Shown here: in pieces, positions 22,122 through 32,270 of the stretch
Layout of the letters: every line of letters starts with the position of its first letter
Position numbering within the stretch: the stretch's first letter is position 1
Assembly (NCBI GenBank): GCA_032718475.1
Contig: JAUCBJ010003096.1
Coordinates: 1-64,000, forward strand
Source: Nemertoderma westbladi
Lineage: Eukaryota > Xenacoelomorpha > Nemertodermatida > Nemertodermatidae
Direction of reading: 5' to 3'
Length of the DNA: 64,000 bases
Program-made: the position numbers and the translations under genes
The notes under the pieces: model-generated
The model's input: the letters and a program-made list of their open reading frames with translations, nothing else
Databases searched by the model: none
Told to the model about the DNA's origin: nothing

Positions 22122-23321
22122 TGTTCGCGCTTTCAGACCTTTGGCAGTTTAACCCACCAAATTAGGATGTCTTCTATATAATAAATCACTTTTAGCCTCT
22201 GACAAGTATTTGATTCACTACACTAGTCGAAACCAATCTGTGCGCGATCATTCACCCGCTGGATATACCCGGGAGATTGGGTTCGACGGCTTAATCGTAT
22301 TGCTATGTAAGCCTACTGTATTATTCGACTGATCGTGTTATATAATCTCTGACAATATTATTCACCTTCGGGGAATATTAACAGTTCCTTTAGGACGTGG
22401 CGCTCTATCTATATAAACAGAGTTATGACTTAAACTACTCACAACGATATGGCTTAGTTATAATTCACATATATGGCGCATTCTTTAGGAAATGCTTCGT
22501 TATCAGTCTCACTCATACACAATGCTGCACAATACTGCACACTGATCTGCCGATCTTCACTGATTTTAGTTATATATAAAAGGAACACGGACCGACTCAT
22601 GTAGGGTCTATCAAATAACATTAGATACACTTCAAACCACTTTAACATAAGTCACAATCGTTATATGTAACCTTTCTCTCTTACCTTCGGTATATCAAGA
22701 ATATTGGGTTTCGGGGTTATTTATCGTTATTCCAAATATAATAATTCATCAACCATATTATGAAGAACTGACAGTAAATAGCAGTATAACAATATAAAAG
22801 TATGCACAGGTATGTTTGATTAGGTATGTTGAGTTGCATGAGTTGTGACAATCAGTCAGTTTGGTTTGATAACGGATATATGTCCTTATAATTAAGCCTA
22901 CTAGTGTAAGGCTAAAACAGAAAAGCACAAAATATTCCAAAGCCGCTCTCTCCTGGCTTAGGACAGAATGTAAACACTGCCCACAACGCATTGCGTGATT
23001 TCTAGGAAATTTCTGTACAAGAACCATAAAAATGCTCTGATTGGTTGACTGAACAAGAGAGAACAAAGAAACAAAGAAATGCTCGACGTGGCAATATCAG
23101 CTGTTAGCCGTCGTCATGGTAGCGACACTGTTTTCAGGAGTATCCAGCTATTGCGTCACGAAATTACGGATTATGTCCTTTAAAGTACACATACAGAAGA
23201 AATGACTTTTATGTCCTCTAAAACACCAGTACAGTAAGGACACGGCCCTTTTATGCCGGGTAAACCAACTACAGAGTACTTTACGGGAAAATAACCGGCT
23301 AATTACGCAAAAGCTTTTACA
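22122..23321 (-). repeat. BEL1 5' LTR
   Basis: 1200 bp. It shares the inner (U5-side) two thirds with the BEL2 LTRs, but its outer 300-400 bp differ, so BEL1 and BEL2 have distinct U3 regions. It starts TGTAAAAGCTTTTGCG on the minus strand. The sequence outside it (23322 on) is LINE coding sequence. Confidence 0.9.
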
Positions 23322-25941
23322 TTATGCTCATCCGATCAGAGACTTGCTGAGGACTTTCAAAGTTAACTGTCAGAATTTTGGTCTTTCTGGAGTTAATAAA
23401 AAGACCAACACTAGAAGCAGCATGTTCTAATGAGCTGAGGAGCCGTTGGGCTCCCTCTAATGATTCTGAGAGTACTCCTAAGTCATCAGCAAAGTCTAGA
23501 TCAGTTAGGTACTTGGCAGGATTTCCTCGACTTCTGGAGCCAGTAGGTGGAGTTATCATCACCCCATCATCATTATGATGATCTAAGGACATGCGTAGAA
23601 CATAGTCAACCACAATAATGAACAAGAATGGTGCAAGTGTGTCTCCTTGGAGGACGCCCCATAACACTTCAAATGGTTCTGTGTCACCGTCAACAGTAGA
23701 CACAAATATTGTCGAACCATCGTATACTGATCTGATTGCTGCAATAATTTCATCAGGAATCCCATATAATGAAAGTATGCTGAACATACGTGAGCGAGAG
23801 ACTGAATCAAAGGGCTTGAAGAAGTCAACAAAGATAACAGCCAGATGCCTGTCTTTCTTTTTTGATAATTCTTCAATTATCCTTCTAAGTGCCAAAATGG
23901 GCTCCATGGTCCCACGACCTTTACGGAACCCATTCTGATTTCCACGGAGCAGTCTCTCAATGGGATCCCTGATGCGATTTAATAGAATCCTATTGTATAG
24001 CTTTGCAGCAATCGAGATCAATGAGATTCCCCGAAAAGAACCATAGAGTGTTAGGTTGCCCTTCTTGGGAACTGGCACCAACTTATTTGTTTTCATTTCT
24101 TGTGGGACTCTTGTTGTACGGTACATGGCTACTATGATGGGATAGATGAGCTTTAAACACTCAGGTATTTTAAAGACCTCAGGGGGAACACCATCTACTC
24201 CACTGGCACGATTGGTCTTAATGCTCTTTGCAGCAGCCTTCACTTCTGCAAAGGAGATATCGCCAATGGGAATATCTGGGAGTACAGACTCAGACACCTT
24301 TACTTCTATAAAGTTATCAGGCAGTACCCTGTCATTATTGAGGAGCTTTTCAAAATGGGCTTTCCAACCATTGAGGCGATCGGCTGGTGATTCAGCCTTA
24401 ACCTTGGTGGTTGGTTGGCTTTTCCGCCCAGTAAGCAGATTGATCGATTTCCATGCCTGGGATGATTGCCTGCTCTCGTCAGCATCATTGATGGCATCAA
24501 CCTGTTGGTTTATTAGCTCCTGTAGATTAACAGAGTACTGCCTGTTCAGGGACATAGATGCAGCCTTAACTGCATTCTTGGCCGCTGTAGTCTGTTTGAG
24601 TCGGGACTCTTTCTGCGCCTTATGAAGGTCATTTCGGCACTTTTGAATTTTGTTGTCAGTCCAGGGGGCCCTTTTCCTGTTTCGAGGGTATACAGGAACT
24701 GTTTCTGCAGCTGCTAACTTAACTGCTTCTGTAAAGGCAGTATATCCCTCACAGTGATCTGCCGCCTCAGAGGCAAGAGCCTCATACCTGTTGCTCAGCT
24801 GTAGTGTGAAGCTGGATCTCACACTTGGCTGTTGCAACAGAGAGGACCAGTCATGCCGCAGCAAGGCAGATTTCGTTGTTCTGCTAGCACGCAGACTAAG
24901 TCTTACCTTGGCCACAATAAGGCGGTGATCACTGGAGAAGGGTCGAAGTGTAAATGCATTACAGTCTTGTATAGAGCTCCTGTATTTCCTACGAAACAGA
25001 ATATGGTCTATCTGGGACTTGTGACCACTGGGTCCACTATGAGTCCATAGCTTTCCAGTTCGCTTCTTGAACTGGGTTCCAGCCGAAAACAATCCATTTC
25101 CAGAGATAAAATCCTGAAGATGGACAGAATTTCGGTTAACACTATTGCTATAGACCCAGGGCGATGTAGGTGATTGATGCAGACTTGCATTAAAGTCTCC
25201 CAGGAATGTTAAGAATGCATGCTGATCCACTCCATCAGTAGCTGCTTGTAGATTGTGGTAGAAATTTTCCAACTACTCTACAGGGGCAACACTAGTTGGA
25301 GAGTAGCACACAATCAGAACCACCTTAGGAAACTTCTTAGCCAGTCTTCCAGAACATGAGAAGTGGCACCGTATGATGCGGTTAGAGATTTGGTCTATTT
25401 TGTCCAATGCTGCATGTGCAGTTGGATTCATCAATAGACCAATTCCACCATTGCCACTATCATCTGCTGACGCGAGGGCGAGTTGCCAACCGCCACCCAT
25501 GTCCTTAAACAGAACCTCATCAGTCTGTCCAGTCTGCATTCGGTGCTCTTGAACACCCGCTGCGCTAAGAGAAAGCTTATCTGCCAAGGCAGTCAGCTCA
25601 CCTTGTCGCATTGGGGACCCGAGTGCTAGGGTGTTTACTGAGGCTAGTCTAGTGACTTGCCTCAAATTCACCAATGGCTTTGTTGGTCGGGGTGGAACAT
25701 GAGAGTAGCCTCCAACTCCAGAATCCCTCTCCCCATCACAATCTGGCCTCCCTGGTGACCCAGGGTTTGGGCCAGAAAGGTCATCAGGAAAGGGACTCAA
25801 AGAATTGTTGACGGCTCTCTCTCCAGTAGGGGGTGAGACAGGCAGCCGGTCAGGAGTTAACTGACGCCTGTGAGGCCGATTGTGTCCGGTAATTCCACTG
25901 GCCTCTAGTGGCCGGACCTCCGCATTGCTAATATAATCCAT
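23322..25941 (-). pseudogene. LINE-A copy 1: APE endonuclease-reverse transcriptase, 3' end displaced by BEL1
   Basis: Endonuclease then RT on the minus strand. The frame opens at 25941, and a proline-rich N-terminus leads into an APE-type endonuclease. Visible endonuclease motifs are GDFNASL, QIDHIL and SSDHRLI. A single in-frame TAG near 25270 splits the endonuclease. RT motifs follow: ASGVDGVPPEV, GFRKGRGT, FVDFFKPFDS (the paralogue at 29593 has KAFDS), GVLQGDTLAP and FADDLG. The frame ends at the BEL1 LTR just after the codons for DRMS. The family normally continues about 215 residues further, as in the 29593-31910 copy. It is the only copy here with the 5' half of the protein. Confidence 0.88.
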
Positions 25942-26400
25942 AGTGGGGGTTGGGGGATGCTTTTTTGCCGAGTCAGCTCACGGGGCAAATACCACACCAT
26001 GGTTTGCCATTCCACAGGGTGGGTGTCGCAATGGAGTCAGATATGAGGCCCATCACCCATATCTACTCTGGCGCACATGACCCACCATTGGCTGTTGCAG
26101 CTCATCTGCTGGGTCATGCCCTGTACCCTTGCTGCCAGGTGCAGGTCGCAGTGAAGTGCTCTCAGAGTGGACATGAGAACACTCTACTCCTGACCAGCCA
26201 TTGGTAGATCACCATCTGCCTGGTCAGGCCATATACCCCTGCAGCCAAGTATATGGGTCCTTAATCCAGGACCAAGGGCGTTCTTATCCCAGAACGAAGG
26301 GGGTCCTAGTTACAGGACCAGATTTGCCCTAGTGAAAGGGGTCTATGCAGCTACAGGTGGCACCTCCTTTATGCTGCATGGAGGTGGCAAGTTTTCTTGA
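25942..26400 (-). other. Probable 5' UTR of LINE-A copy 1
   Basis: Noncoding sequence directly upstream of the LINE-A start. A stretch of it (26018-26096) recurs in opposite orientation at 33840-33925 beside another LINE-A fragment, which supports membership of the LINE family. Short GGTCC-type inverted motifs occur near 26270-26320. Confidence 0.55.
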
Positions 26401-26455
26401 TCAATGACCTAGAATACCTGACCTGACCTGACCTAGAATACCTGACCTGACCTGT
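26397..26455. repeat. Short tandem repeat of CCTGA / GACCTAGAATA units
   Basis: Two copies of a unit containing GACCTAGAATACCTGACCTG sit side by side at the LINE/MITE border. Low-complexity repeat with no coding potential. Confidence 0.6.
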
Positions 26456-26667
26456 ACTGTAGGCCAGGTGAGATAAATAATGACAACATAAAACTACTGT
26501 AATAACTTTGGGAAATGAGTACTACTGTACAGGATGACAGGGGCTAAAACTACGGGTGGGGGGTGCCTAGTGCCTACATACTATAAGTATGCCTACATAC
26601 TGTAGTTCCTTAAGTTAATACAGTAGTTTTATTTTGTCATTATTTATCTCACCTAGCCTACAGTACA
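26453..26667. mobile_element. MITE-like foldback element, 215 bp
   Basis: Arms 26453-26501 and 26619-26667 are inverted repeats of 49 bp with two mismatches, beginning TGTACTGTAGG. The 117-bp centre has no ORF. The structure is that of a miniature inverted-repeat element; no clear target duplication is visible, so the superfamily is open. Confidence 0.75.
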
Positions 26668-27394
26668 TAACCTTTACATTATTACAGTATATCAAGCATG
26701 TTGGTAAAGGGAACAGGTTTACATACCAAAATAATGGGGAACCAAAAATAATAAACGGGAGTTAAGAATTACTGGGCAACCCATTAAATAAATATATAGT
26801 AAAAGTACATGGGACTGGCTGACTGGTAACAAAGGGGGAGAGCTACTAACTAATAACACTATTGACTATGTTCGATTATTTGCCGAATGGTGATTGGCCA
26901 GTATTACAGTCTGTACGGTACTCTAATTGAGAGTGCTTTGCATGCGTATCGCATGCGTCACGAATGGACCACGAATAATTTTAAGAGTGGCGTGGCTACG
27001 CATTCGTATCGCATGTGGCACGAACAAATGAACCACGAATTATTTTTGAGTGGAGTGGAAGCATTCGTATCGCATGTGCCACAAATGATGAGCCACGAAT
27101 ATATTTACAAGTTAAATCTCACATGCGATACGAATACTATACGCATTCGTTAAATTATCCGGACTGACGAACCATTGACGAAGGCTTCACGAATCTTAAA
27201 TAACATTACACGCACCTTTTACGAATGCTGCATGTGGCACGAATGCGTTACGCATGCGGATTTTTTACTGGGTTAACAATTTCAGTACAACAGTCTGACA
27301 GTAGCCTACACGACACGCTGACCGAATTACAGTAAATTGTACATATTTATTGATAACCCCGAGCTTCATTATAAATCACCCATTTATACTTCCA
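26668..27394. repeat. Intergenic region with degenerate GCATTCGTATCGCATG repeats
   Basis: Between about 26935 and 27260 a motif near GCATTCGTATCGCATGTGGCACGAA recurs at roughly 60-70-bp spacing, with some copies inverted (for example near 27120). An 88-codon ORF across it is only a by-product of the repeat. The rest shows nothing I can name. Confidence 0.55.
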
Positions 27395-27418
27395 GCTTGT
27401 AATTTAATTAGTTTAATT

Positions 27419-27432
27419 GTTACCATAGCAGC
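27419..27432 (+). promoter_or_regulatory. X-box-like (RFX) motif upstream of Ly6 gene 1
   Basis: GTTACCATAGCAGC lies 100 bp upstream of the ATG. It differs by one base from the RFX X-box consensus GTHNCCATRGNAAC. The identical 14-mer lies at almost the same distance upstream of Ly6 gene 2. The match is seen in the sequence; RFX binding is inference. Confidence 0.5.
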
Positions 27433-27532
27433 TCCTATAGCTACAGTATTTAGAACATTGCCGTTATTATTATTCTAAGTAAATTTATATTTTTTCCCGT
27501 TATACCGGTAAAGATAATACGCGGAATTCGCA

Positions 27533-28044
27533 ATGTTTAAATTCTGTTTTCTACTGGCTGTTACGATGGGAAGCAGTGAGGCATTGAAGTGTTATATAAA
27601 GGATAAAGGGCAATTTATAGAAGTCACGAAAGATAGAGATGGAAACGACTGTATTGAATGCGTTAGTCTGTCAAATCATATTATTTCTATAATTTTATAC
27701 AATACGTTCATTTTCGTTTATATATTAATAAAGTACCAGAGCGGGTGTGTTAAAGTTAATTAATATTTATTATTTAGATGTTCGGCACTTACAAGGACAA
27801 AGAGGGCGTTTTGGGCGAATCCAAACAATGCCTTACAACAAAAATCTTAGCGGAAAAGGGAGGTAGTTGCGAGAACAGTATAGAAAGTTACAAAGGGAAT
27901 TTACTGAAATACAACAATGTAACTTCAGCCGACGACATCCAGGTGCGTTGCTGCGCAACTGATCTCTGCAACGCCGCTGATACCAACCGAGTCTCGATGA
28001 CTGCATTCATTCTAACGATAGTTGGAGTTTTCTACTTCTTCTAG
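27533..28044 (+). CDS. Ly6/uPAR-like three-finger protein, GPI-anchored (gene 1; two exons)
   Basis: Proposed exons are 27533-27661 and 27778-28044, joined in phase 0 across a 116-bp intron (donor GTTAGT at 27662, acceptor TTTAG before 27778). The product is 131 aa. A signal peptide of about 17 residues precedes LKC. The mature domain has eight cysteines ending CC-x4-CN, the Ly6 hallmark, with one N-glycosylation site (NVT). A hydrophobic C-terminus (FILTIVGVFYFF) after a small-residue region is a GPI-attachment signal. It should form a cell-surface three-finger domain; the ligand is unknown. Unspliced, exon 1 reads into the intron and the CC-CN exon has no signal peptide, which supports splicing. 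A second member lies at 50438 with the same intron position. A secreted toxin is unlikely given the GPI signal. Confidence 0.85.
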
Positions 28045-29592
28045 ACTCCTGAGTAACTCATTCTATAAACTGAAACTGAAACGATAATTACAATGTTGTT
28101 GTGCGATTTAAAGTAACATATTAATTCGTTAAACTTTATTGGTTTTATTTCATTTTATGTAAATCGATAATAAATGATACATTTCATACAATAAACTATT
28201 ACTGCTACTCGAGTTCTATTTATTTTTTTTTAATTCCTTCAAATATAAATCTACACCACTGACTTTATTCGTATAACACTGTTTATACACTGACATTTTA
28301 CAAAAAAATATTGTGTTCTAGAACATTAGGTTATCGACTAGCTCGTTATTTTTGTTTTAATTTTTTGATGCATGATTTATTATATATTAGGCTCTACATT
28401 TTTTTTTTCATTTTTAATAATCCTGCATCTTTTTGTGTTCTAGATCATTAGTAAATATATTTTTTTATGGTAGCTAGTGTTTTATTATAAAAAATGTGAA
28501 GAAATTGATATTTCATGTTTAAATTGTTGCAGAATATAATAATGACCAAAAATATTGAGGATGATATTATAGCAGTTTACATATTTTGTATATTTTTTAT
28601 TTTATTTATATTCTAGAATAGTGTATAATAATTATATTTTGTTCTAGAACTCTACATTGTTGCCCTGGTAACCATAATTTATGTTAAAATAATGTAGTTT
28701 TTATTTTAATTACTAGCCATTTTAAATAAAATAAATGACTAGCTATATGTTCTAGAACGTTATATTTTTTTATTTTATTTATGTTCTAGAACAGTGGATA
28801 ATACTTATATTTTGTTCGAGAACTCTACATTGTTGCCCTGGTAACAATGATTTATGTTTTAAAATTGCGACTGCATACTGAACTGTCCCTCAAATTTATT
28901 CTCAGAATCTTCCGAAATTTATCTACGTCAATTTGGGGTCACTGATTCCGAATTTCATGTCAGTTTTTATTAAAAAATCATTATTTTAACTCCTTCCATA
29001 AAAAAGGCGATAAACAATCAACTACATTATTCTCACACCTTTTACATTATTCTCACTACAAATTTAGCTATTTATTTCATATAATGTAATTTGTACTGTA
29101 ATTACAATTTAAACCTATACTCCGGCAGCAAATAGCACAAATTTTGGTGAACCTTGTTTTTTTATACCCATAAAATATTTCATCGGTTTTGTACTCATTA
29201 GACCCTGCTGAACAATATTTAGGAGGGTGTCGCCCCTACAACCTTGAGCATTTCTCATAAATCGTGTTACCATGGTTACCGGGGTGTTTATCTGCAGCTG
29301 CCAGGATTTAAACACACAATGGTTACAGGATTTACCCCAATCGATGAGCTTTCGAGCGAATTCGATGAGCTTATTTTCAAACTACTGTTACCCTGGCAAC
29401 CGTTGCTAGGGGCAGTAATCTACGGTTAACGCCATAGCAAACACCACCTTACCCATTATGCGACCTCAGTATCAACATATTCCCTCAGTATATCGCATAC
29501 TGAACTTATATTCGAGTCACAGTTATTATGACAACCGTTGCTACGGGAACTACTACTAACTACTGCTACAGTACTACTAAATATAAATACTA
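28045..29592. other. Ly6 gene 1 3' flank: TTCTAGAA-rich and X-box-rich intergenic DNA
   Basis: The 3' UTR contains AATAAA-type signals (near 28168 and 28190). From about 28310 to 28820 the palindrome TTCTAGAA or one-base variants recurs many times in A/T-rich DNA. Part of this is an internal duplication of about 170 bp (28610-28690 versus 28780-28860). From 28659 to 29535 five X-box-like palindromes occur. No credible ORF is present. Confidence 0.6.
28659..29535. promoter_or_regulatory. Cluster of X-box-like palindromes (RFX-type), copy 1
   Basis: GTTGCCCTGGTAAC at 28659 and 28832, GTTACCATGGTTAC at 29266, GTTACCCTGGCAAC at 29387 and GTTATTATGACAAC at 29522; a sixth, GTTATCATGACAAC, is at 32021. 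Most fit the imperfect palindrome GTTRCC-NN-GGYAAC bound by RFX factors. The same set is in duplication copy 2. They could be enhancer sites or simply part of an old repeat. Confidence 0.45.
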
Positions 29593-31910
29593 CTAAATAC
29601 AGGAGCTCTATACAAGACTGTAATGCATTTACACTTCGACCCTTCTCCAGTGATCACCGCCTTATTGTGGCCAAGGTAAGACTTAGTCTGCGTGCTAGCA
29701 GAACAACGAAATCTGCCTTGCCACGGCATGACTGGTCCTCTCTGTTGCAACAGCCAAGTGTGAGATCCAGCTTCACACTACAGCTGAGCAACAGGTATGA
29801 GGCTCTTGCCTCTGAGGCGGCAGATCACTGTGAGGGCTATACTGCCTTTACAGAAGCAGTTAAGTTAGCAGCTGCAGAAACAGTTCCTGTATACCCTCGA
29901 AACAGGAAAAGGGCCCCCTGGACTGACAACAAAATTCAGAAGTGCCGAAATGACCTTCATAAGGCGCAGAAAGAGTCCCGACTCAAACAGACTACAGCGG
30001 CCAAGAATGCAGTTAAAGCTGCATCTAGGTCCCTGAACAGGCAGTACTCTGTTAATCTACAGGAGCTAATAAACCAACAGGTTGATGCCATCAATGATGC
30101 TGACGACAGCAGGCAATCATCCCAGGCATGGAAATCGATCAATCTGCTTACTGGGCGGAAAAGCCAACCAACCACCAAGGTTAAGGCTGAATCACCAGCC
30201 GATCGCCTCAATGGTTGGAAAGCCCACTTTGAAAAGCTCCTCAATAATGACAGGGTATTGCCTGATAACTTTATAGAAGTAAAAGTGTCTGAGTCTGTAC
30301 TCCCAGATATTCCCATTGGCGATATCTCCTTTGCAGAAGTGAAGGCTGCTGCAAAGAGCATTAAGACCAATCGTGCCAGTGGAGTAGATGGTGTTCCCCC
30401 TGAGGTCTTTAAAATACCTGAGTGTTTAAAGCTCATCTATCCCATCATAGTAGACATGTACCGTACAACAAGAGTCCCACAAGAAATGAAAACAAATAAG
30501 TTGGTGCCAGTTCCCAAGAAGGGCAACCTAACACTCTATGGTTCTTTTCGGGGAATCTCATTGATCTCGATTGCTGCAAAACTATACAATAGAATTCTAT
30601 TAAATCGCATCAGGGATCCCATTGAGAGACTGCTACGTGGAAATCAGAATGGGTTCCGTAAAGGTCGTGGGACCATGGAGCCCATTTTGGCACTTAGAAG
30701 GATAATTGAAGAGTTATCAAAAAAGAAAGACAGGCATCTGGCTGTTATATTTGTTGACTTCTTCAAGGCCTTTGATTCAGTCTCTCGCTCACGTATGTTC
30801 AGCATACTTTCATTATATGGGATTCCTGATGAAATTATTGCAGCAATCAGATCAGTATACGATGGTTCGACAACATTTGTGTCTACTGTTGATGGTGACA
30901 CAGAACCATTTGAAGTGTTATGGGGCGTCCTCCAAGGAGACACACTTGCACCATTCTTGTTCATTATTGTGGTTGACTATGTTCTACGCATGTCCTTAGA
31001 TCATCATAATGATGATGGGGTGATGATAACTCCACCTACTGGCTCCAGAAGTCGAGGAAATCCTGCCAAGTACCTAACTGATCTAGACTTTGCTGATGAC
31101 TTAGGAGTACTCTCAGAATCATTAGAGGGAGCCCAGCGGCTCCTCAGCTCATTAGAACATGCTGCTTCTAGTGTTGGTCTTTTTATTAACTCCAGAAAGA
31201 CAAAAATTCTGACAGTTAACTTTGAAAGTCCTCAGCAAGTCTCTGATCGGATGAGCATAAGCTCAAAGGATGGTATGCTTGAGCATGTGGACGACTTCTG
31301 TTACCTGGGATCATGGATCCGGAAGTCAGGTGAGGACCTTCGAATACGTAAGGGAAAGGCATGGGCAGCCTTGAATAGGCTTTCCAGGATTTGGAAGTCA
31401 CCTAGAATTAATCGGAAACTTAAGGTCCGATTATTCAGAGCAGCAGTAGTTCCAGTACTCCTCTACGGGAGTCCATGCTGGGCTCTAACTGCTGAGGACA
31501 CCAAATCTCTGGATGGCACATTCACAAGAATGCTACGCCGGGTACATTGTGTCAAGTACAATGCACACATCTCCAACCAGACACTATATAACATTGGAGG
31601 TGTCTCATTGGTTCCCCCAAGCTTGACACTAGAACAAAATCGCCTCCGCTTTGCAGGACATTGCTTTCGCCGTGAGGACCAGCCAGTGCATAATCTTGTA
31701 CTTTGGCAGCCTCATGGAGTGAATAAGCATGGTGGACAGCCCATGACTTTCTTGAGACGCATCTTAAAGGACACTGGCCTTAAAGATGCGGATGATCTAG
31801 CAAATGTCATGGGTGATAGGGAGTTGTGGCGGTGCAATTTTGTTGACAAGCCGGCACAGCATTCTTAAAAATGCAGCTGCAATGCAGCATGCCGATCCTA
31901 GTAGTACTAC
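29593..31910 (+). mobile_element. LINE-A copy 2: 5'-truncated, RT intact to its stop
   Basis: Open from within the endonuclease (RSSIQDCNAFTLRPF) to a stop at 31868. It carries RT motifs ASGVDGVPPEV, GFRKGRGT, FVDFFKAFDS, GVLQGDTLAP and FADDLG, and a C-terminal region containing LLYGSPCWALT. The 3' UTR is very short and ends in a (TAG)n tail. Flanking repeats around GTACTACTAAATA and the empty site in duplication copy 2 (near 52986-53000) define the insertion. The first residues come from flanking DNA, so this is a dead 5'-truncated copy with a young-looking RT. Compared with copy 1 it has only a few substitutions. Confidence 0.9.
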
Positions 31911-32270
31911 TAAATAGCAACCAGCGACCAAAGCATTCTATGACTATATGATTGTACTGTTTCAACATACCCCTGCTGTATCGTACATAGTGGGTTTATT
32001 GAACTTGGTTTCTGGCCACAGTTATCATGACAACTGTTGCTATGTAGACGAGACAATGATTCTAAATATGATTTTAAAGGTCGTTGATATTCACAGGAAT
32101 TATTGGAGAGGAATTTTACCTTTAGGTTCACAATTTTTATTAATAATTAATTGATATATTAATTATAAAAATTAAAATTAAAAAAATGCTTTTATTCTCT
32201 TTTCTGCTTTAAGGTATTTGATTAGATAATATTATATTTAATAATCTTATAATAATCTTATATAATGTAA
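31911..32270. other. Intergenic, part of segmental duplication copy 1
   Basis: Matches 52995-53360. It contains one X-box-like palindrome at 32021 and AT-rich sequence. No gene seen. Confidence 0.6.

Larger units (their letters stand above)
1..23321 (-). mobile_element. BEL1: BEL/Pao LTR retrotransposon, autonomous, open at left window edge
   Basis: Read on the minus strand the order is: 5' LTR (23321-22122), first part of the leader (22121-21970), a nested element (21969-10295), rest of the leader (10294-8264), Gag-Pol (8263-170) and the start of the 3' noncoding region (169-1). The 3' LTR, and any second ORF like that of BEL3, would lie left of the window. The 5' LTR begins TG and ends CA. 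Its outer end abuts a LINE cut in mid-RT, so BEL1 jumped into that LINE. Assignment to BEL/Pao rests on the Gag-Pol domain order and motifs. Confidence 0.9.

Noticed and set aside
27533-28044. Secreted three-finger toxin
   Set aside because: The fold family is shared, but both proteins end in a hydrophobic GPI-attachment signal, which fits surface Ly6 proteins.
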